A DNA stretch of 9,586 nt from Actinomycetes bacterium (GTDB lineage Bacteria; Actinomycetota; Acidimicrobiia; Acidimicrobiales; RAAP-2), in assembly GCA_021850345.1 (NCBI GenBank), contig JAJZMN010000081.1, forward strand, positions 1-9,586, given 5' to 3'. Positions 7,082-9,586 of the stretch are shown piece by piece; the first letter of the stretch is position 1, and every line of letters begins with the position of its first letter. Below the pieces are notes generated by a model that worked only from the letters and a program-made list of their open reading frames with translations, was not told where the DNA came from and searched no databases. A program made the position numbers and the translations under genes.

Positions 7082-8154
7082 TACAAGAGCCCCGCGTCCC
7101 GAGCGAGCTCGACGAGGTCCTTCTGCGGACGGGCACCCAGATGGCTGACGACTTCGGCCGCGCACACCGATCCCAGCCGTGCGCAGGCGGCGGGGTCGAG
7201 CCCGTGGGTGAGGCCGTAGAGGAAACCTGCCGCGTACAGATCACCGGCGCCGGTGGTATCGACGACCTCGTCGACAGGCATAGCGTCGATCTCGGTGTGA
7301 CCGGTGCCAGTGAGCACGATCGAGCCAGCCGGGCCCCGAGTCGCCGCCACGAGGATGCCGAGGTCCTCGGCCGAGGTCAGCGCCTCGCGCAGCCTCGCCA
7401 CGTCGAAGAGGCGGCACATCTCCTCCTCGTTGCCGAACAAGACGTCGACGTCGGCGGCCACGAGGTCGAGGAACTCCCGGCGGTGCCGCTCGACGCAGAA
7501 GGGGTCCGAGAGGGAGAACGCGACGGCGCCGTCGTGGTCGTGGGCCACTTCGATGGCTCGGCGCATGGCCTGCTTGGCGGGATCCATGTCCCACAGATAG
7601 CCCTCGAGGTAGAGGACCCGCCCGCGCTCGACGAGGTCGAGCGGCACGTCGGCCGGCGTGATGGTCGTCGCCGCGCCGAGGTGGGTCGCCATCGTCCGAT
7701 CGGCATCAGCGGTGACGAGGACGAGGCACCGTCCCGTGCCGAGCACCTCACCGGCGTCTCCGGGGTCGTGGACCGCCGCCCGGAACTCGACGCCCGCCGC
7801 GCGGATGTCGTGGGCGAACACCTCGCCGAAGGGGTCCGCGGCGATCTTTCCCACGAACGCCGCCGCACCACCGAGCGCCGCCACTCCGGCCACCGTGTTC
7901 GCCGCCGAGCCGCCCGACACCTCGACGGTGGGGCCCATCTCGGCGTAGATGCCTTCTGCGACCGCGAGGTCGACGAGCATCATCGTCCCTCGCTCGAGGC
8001 CCAGGCGATCGATGGTCTCGTCGTCGACCGTCGACACGACGTCGACGAGCGAGGAGCCCATGCCGACGACGTCGAGCGGGTGCGGGGATGCTTCTTCGGG
8101 CTGTCCTGACTGGACGGGTACGTTCACCGTGCGCAGGGTAGCGTCGTTTCCCAT
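7081..8154 (-). CDS. PfkB-family kinase, adenosine kinase-like
   Basis: A cytosolic ribokinase-fold sugar/nucleoside kinase, 357 residues from ATG 8154. It closely resembles bacterial proteins annotated as adenosine kinase (adenosine + ATP to AMP + ADP, purine salvage). Motifs: LDVVGMGSSLVDVV (start of the core, 27-40), GGSAANT (81-87, substrate lid signature), GKIAADPFGEVF, the LEGYLWD and LSDPFCVERHRREFLDL segments shared with the proteobacterial adenosine kinase group, and DTTGAGD (299-305, anion hole and catalytic base D305). The first 25 residues are low-complexity and lie outside the fold. The ATG start overlaps the aminopeptidase ATG on the other strand; GTG 8127 (348 residues, MNVPVQSGQ) is a reasonable alternative and would free a 25-bp promoter. 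The stop overlaps the ychF start by one base. Fructokinase or ribokinase activity is less likely but not excluded. Confidence 0.92.
   Translation of the reverse strand: MGNDATLRTVNVPVQSGQPEEASPHPLDVVGMGSSLVDVVSTVDDETIDRLGLERGTMMLVDLAVAEGIYAEMGPTVEVSGGSAANTVAGVAALGGAAAFVGKIAADPFGEVFAHDIRAAGVEFRAAVHDPGDAGEVLGTGRCLVLVTADADRTMATHLGAATTITPADVPLDLVERGRVLYLEGYLWDMDPAKQAMRRAIEVAHDHDGAVAFSLSDPFCVERHRREFLDLVAADVDVLFGNEEEMCRLFDVARLREALTSAEDLGILVAATRGPAGSIVLTGTGHTEIDAMPVDEVVDTTGAGDLYAAGFLYGLTHGLDPAACARLGSVCAAEVVSHLGARPQKDLVELARDAGLL
8135..8144. promoter_or_regulatory. Possible overlapping divergent -10 elements (kinase / pepN)
   Basis: AGGGTAGCGT reads TAGCGT on the plus strand (8139-8144, 8 bp before pepN ATG) and TACCCT on the minus strand (8140-8135, 7 bp before kinase GTG 8127). 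Both fit only the minimal TANNNT pattern and share the central TA. Neither gene has a Shine-Dalgarno, which fits leaderless starts. No -35 is convincing, so this is weak. Confidence 0.25.
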
Positions 8155-9586
8155 GCATGCAGTTCCCGATTCGACCGCGACGTCGCCTTCTCCCGCCGAA
8201 TCGCACCGCCTGCCCCGGACAGTCGAACCCGTCACCTACCGCCTCGAGCTCGTGCCCGATCTCCCCGCGGCGACGTTCACGGGCAGCGTCGAGATCGACG
8301 TACGTGTGCACGAGCAGACCGACCAGGTGGTGCTGAACGCCGCGGAGCTCGAGATCACGGGAGCGACCGTCGTCCCGCCCGCGGGGGACCCCGTGACGCC
8401 CTCGGTATCGCTCGATCCTGCCGCCGAGCGGGTCGTCCTGCGGCTCCCCGCGCCCCTGGCCAAAGGGGACGCCACCGTCAGGCTGACGTTCTCAGGGGTC
8501 CTGAACGACAAGCTGCGCGGCTTCTACCGCTCGACCTTCACCGACGAGGAAGGCCGCCGCCACATGATCGCCACCACGCAGATGGAGGCGACCGACGCCC
8601 GCCGCGCCTTCCCTTGCTGGGACGAGCCCGATCGGAAGGCCACTTTCGAGATCACGCTCGTGGTCGACGAGGATCTTCCCGCCTACTCGAACTCTCCGAT
8701 CGCCTCGGAGGAGGTGGTCACGCGCACAGGGCGCCGCAAGCGCAGGGTCCAGTTCGCTCCCACCATCAAGATGTCCACGTACCTCGTAGCCTTCGTCGTC
8801 GGCCCGCTCGAGGCGACCGATCCCCTGGAAGTCGACGGCGTTCCCGTGCGCGTGGTGCACCCGTCGGGCAAGGCCCACCTCACGGGCTTCGCCCTCGACG
8901 TGGCACGTCACGCGCTCGAGTTCTTCAGCGACTACTTCGCCATCCCCTACCCGGGGCACAAGCTCGACCTCGTGGCCATCCCGGACTTCGCCTACGGCGC
9001 CATGGAGAACCTCGGCTGCGTCACGTTCCGCGAGACGGCGCTTCTCGTCGACCCTGCGGCGGCGGCGCGTGTGGAGCTCGAGCGCATTGCGGACGTGGTG
9101 CACCACGAGATCGCCCACATGTGGTTCGGCGACCTCGTCACCATGGGCTGGTGGGAGGGGATCTGGCTGAACGAGGCGTTCGCCACGTTCATGGAGACGC
9201 TGGCCACCGACGACTACCGGCCCACATGGCAGCGGTGGACGACCTTCGGCACCGAGCGCGACGCGGCACTGTCGGTCGACGGGCTGCACGCGACGCGTCC
9301 CATCGAGTACGCGGTCCGCTCCCCTGAAGAGGCCGACGGGATGTTCGATACGCTGACCTACGAGAAGGGCGGCAGCGTCCTGCGGATGATCGAGCAGTAC
9401 CTCGGCCCCGACACCTTCCGCGACGGAGTGCGCCAGTACCTGACGACCCACGCGTATGGAAACACCGTCACGACCGACCTGTGGAACGCGCTCGAAGACG
9501 TGAGCGGCGAGCCCGTCCGGGCGATGGCCGAAACCTGGATCCTCCAGGGCGGGCACCCGCTCGTCACCGTCGGCGAGCACTCGCTC
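8153..9586 (+). CDS. pepN: M1 family aminopeptidase N (partial, 3' end outside window)
   Basis: A zinc metallopeptidase that removes N-terminal residues from peptides in the cytosol; no signal peptide is visible. The window holds 478 residues of a family usually about 850 long. The N-terminal beta-sheet domain (about 20-215) ends in MEATDARRAFPCWDEP at 144-159. The thermolysin-like catalytic domain has the exopeptidase motif GAMEN (282-286), zinc motif HEIAH (318-322), the third zinc ligand E341 in WLNEAFAT (HExxH-x18-E), and Y403 in LTYEKGG, the transition-state tyrosine. The ATG at 8153 is the only suitable start; the first 20 residues are a polar leader. There is no Shine-Dalgarno and the start codon shares two bases with the divergent kinase ATG, so a leaderless transcript is likely. 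The C-terminal helical or ERAP1-like domain is beyond the window, so the subtype cannot be fixed. Confidence 0.97.
   Translation, partial: MHAVPDSTATSPSPAESHRLPRTVEPVTYRLELVPDLPAATFTGSVEIDVRVHEQTDQVVLNAAELEITGATVVPPAGDPVTPSVSLDPAAERVVLRLPAPLAKGDATVRLTFSGVLNDKLRGFYRSTFTDEEGRRHMIATTQMEATDARRAFPCWDEPDRKATFEITLVVDEDLPAYSNSPIASEEVVTRTGRRKRRVQFAPTIKMSTYLVAFVVGPLEATDPLEVDGVPVRVVHPSGKAHLTGFALDVARHALEFFSDYFAIPYPGHKLDLVAIPDFAYGAMENLGCVTFRETALLVDPAAAARVELERIADVVHHEIAHMWFGDLVTMGWWEGIWLNEAFATFMETLATDDYRPTWQRWTTFGTERDAALSVDGLHATRPIEYAVRSPEEADGMFDTLTYEKGGSVLRMIEQYLGPDTFRDGVRQYLTTHAYGNTVTTDLWNALEDVSGEPVRAMAETWILQGGHPLVTVGEHSL

Noticed and set aside
5711..7219. Plus-strand open frame of 502 codons over the permease end and ychF
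   Set aside because: It overlaps the permease in another frame and ychF on the opposite strand, both of which have clear family motifs.
8492..9580. Minus-strand open frame of 362 codons antisense to pepN
   Set aside because: The plus strand encodes GAMEN and HExxH-x18-E in frame; the antisense frame is a shadow.
1..9586. CRISPR array, tRNA, IS element, phage or defence genes
   Set aside because: Reading both strands I found no regularly spaced repeats, cloverleaf-like sequence, transposase or integrase motifs, or terminal inverted repeats. All coding space is taken by metabolic and housekeeping genes.

Overview
The window is a gene-dense, high-GC bacterial chromosome segment with no stretch over 150 bases lacking a gene. 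GC-rich codon use, GTG starts, apparently leaderless genes, a Zur/FurB-like regulator and a form I CO dehydrogenase together suggest an actinobacterium, possibly Acidimicrobiia. The class is an inference; no rRNA or other marker confirms it. All seven genes have recognisable families and there are no mobile elements, CRISPR arrays or RNA genes that I can see.

Left part (1-3855, minus strand): a form I aerobic Mo-Cu carbon monoxide dehydrogenase operon in the order coxM-coxS-coxL. The reading frames are fused end to start (TGATG and ATGA), each start has a near-perfect Shine-Dalgarno, and a good sigma70-type promoter lies just upstream of coxM. The coxL active-site loop reads AYACSFR, which marks true CO dehydrogenase rather than a generic xanthine dehydrogenase homologue. 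CoxL runs off the window a few codons before its expected end, so maturation genes (coxD/E/F/G type), if linked, lie outside to the left.

Middle (3887-6006): a Fur-superfamily repressor whose metal-ligand spacing resembles Zur (minus strand, probably leaderless), divergent from a 12-TM APC-superfamily permease (plus strand). The 146-bp divergent spacer is the only AT-rich spot. It holds an imperfect 31-bp palindrome over the probable permease -10, a candidate operator.

Right part (5996-9586): minus strand adenosine-kinase-like PfkB sugar kinase followed by the ATPase/GTPase ychF (TAGTG overlap), convergent on the permease with an 11-bp 3' overlap. Divergent from the kinase is an M1 family aminopeptidase N, cut by the window end. 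The annotated ATG starts of kinase and aminopeptidase physically overlap, so the promoters of this pair must be very compact.

Functionally the left part suggests energy conservation from CO at low concentration. The rest is housekeeping: translation-associated ATPase, nucleoside salvage, peptide turnover. I do not see a clearly novel multi-gene system. The items most worth checking are the divergent operator, the regulator next to the CO dehydrogenase operon, and the overlapping start codons.
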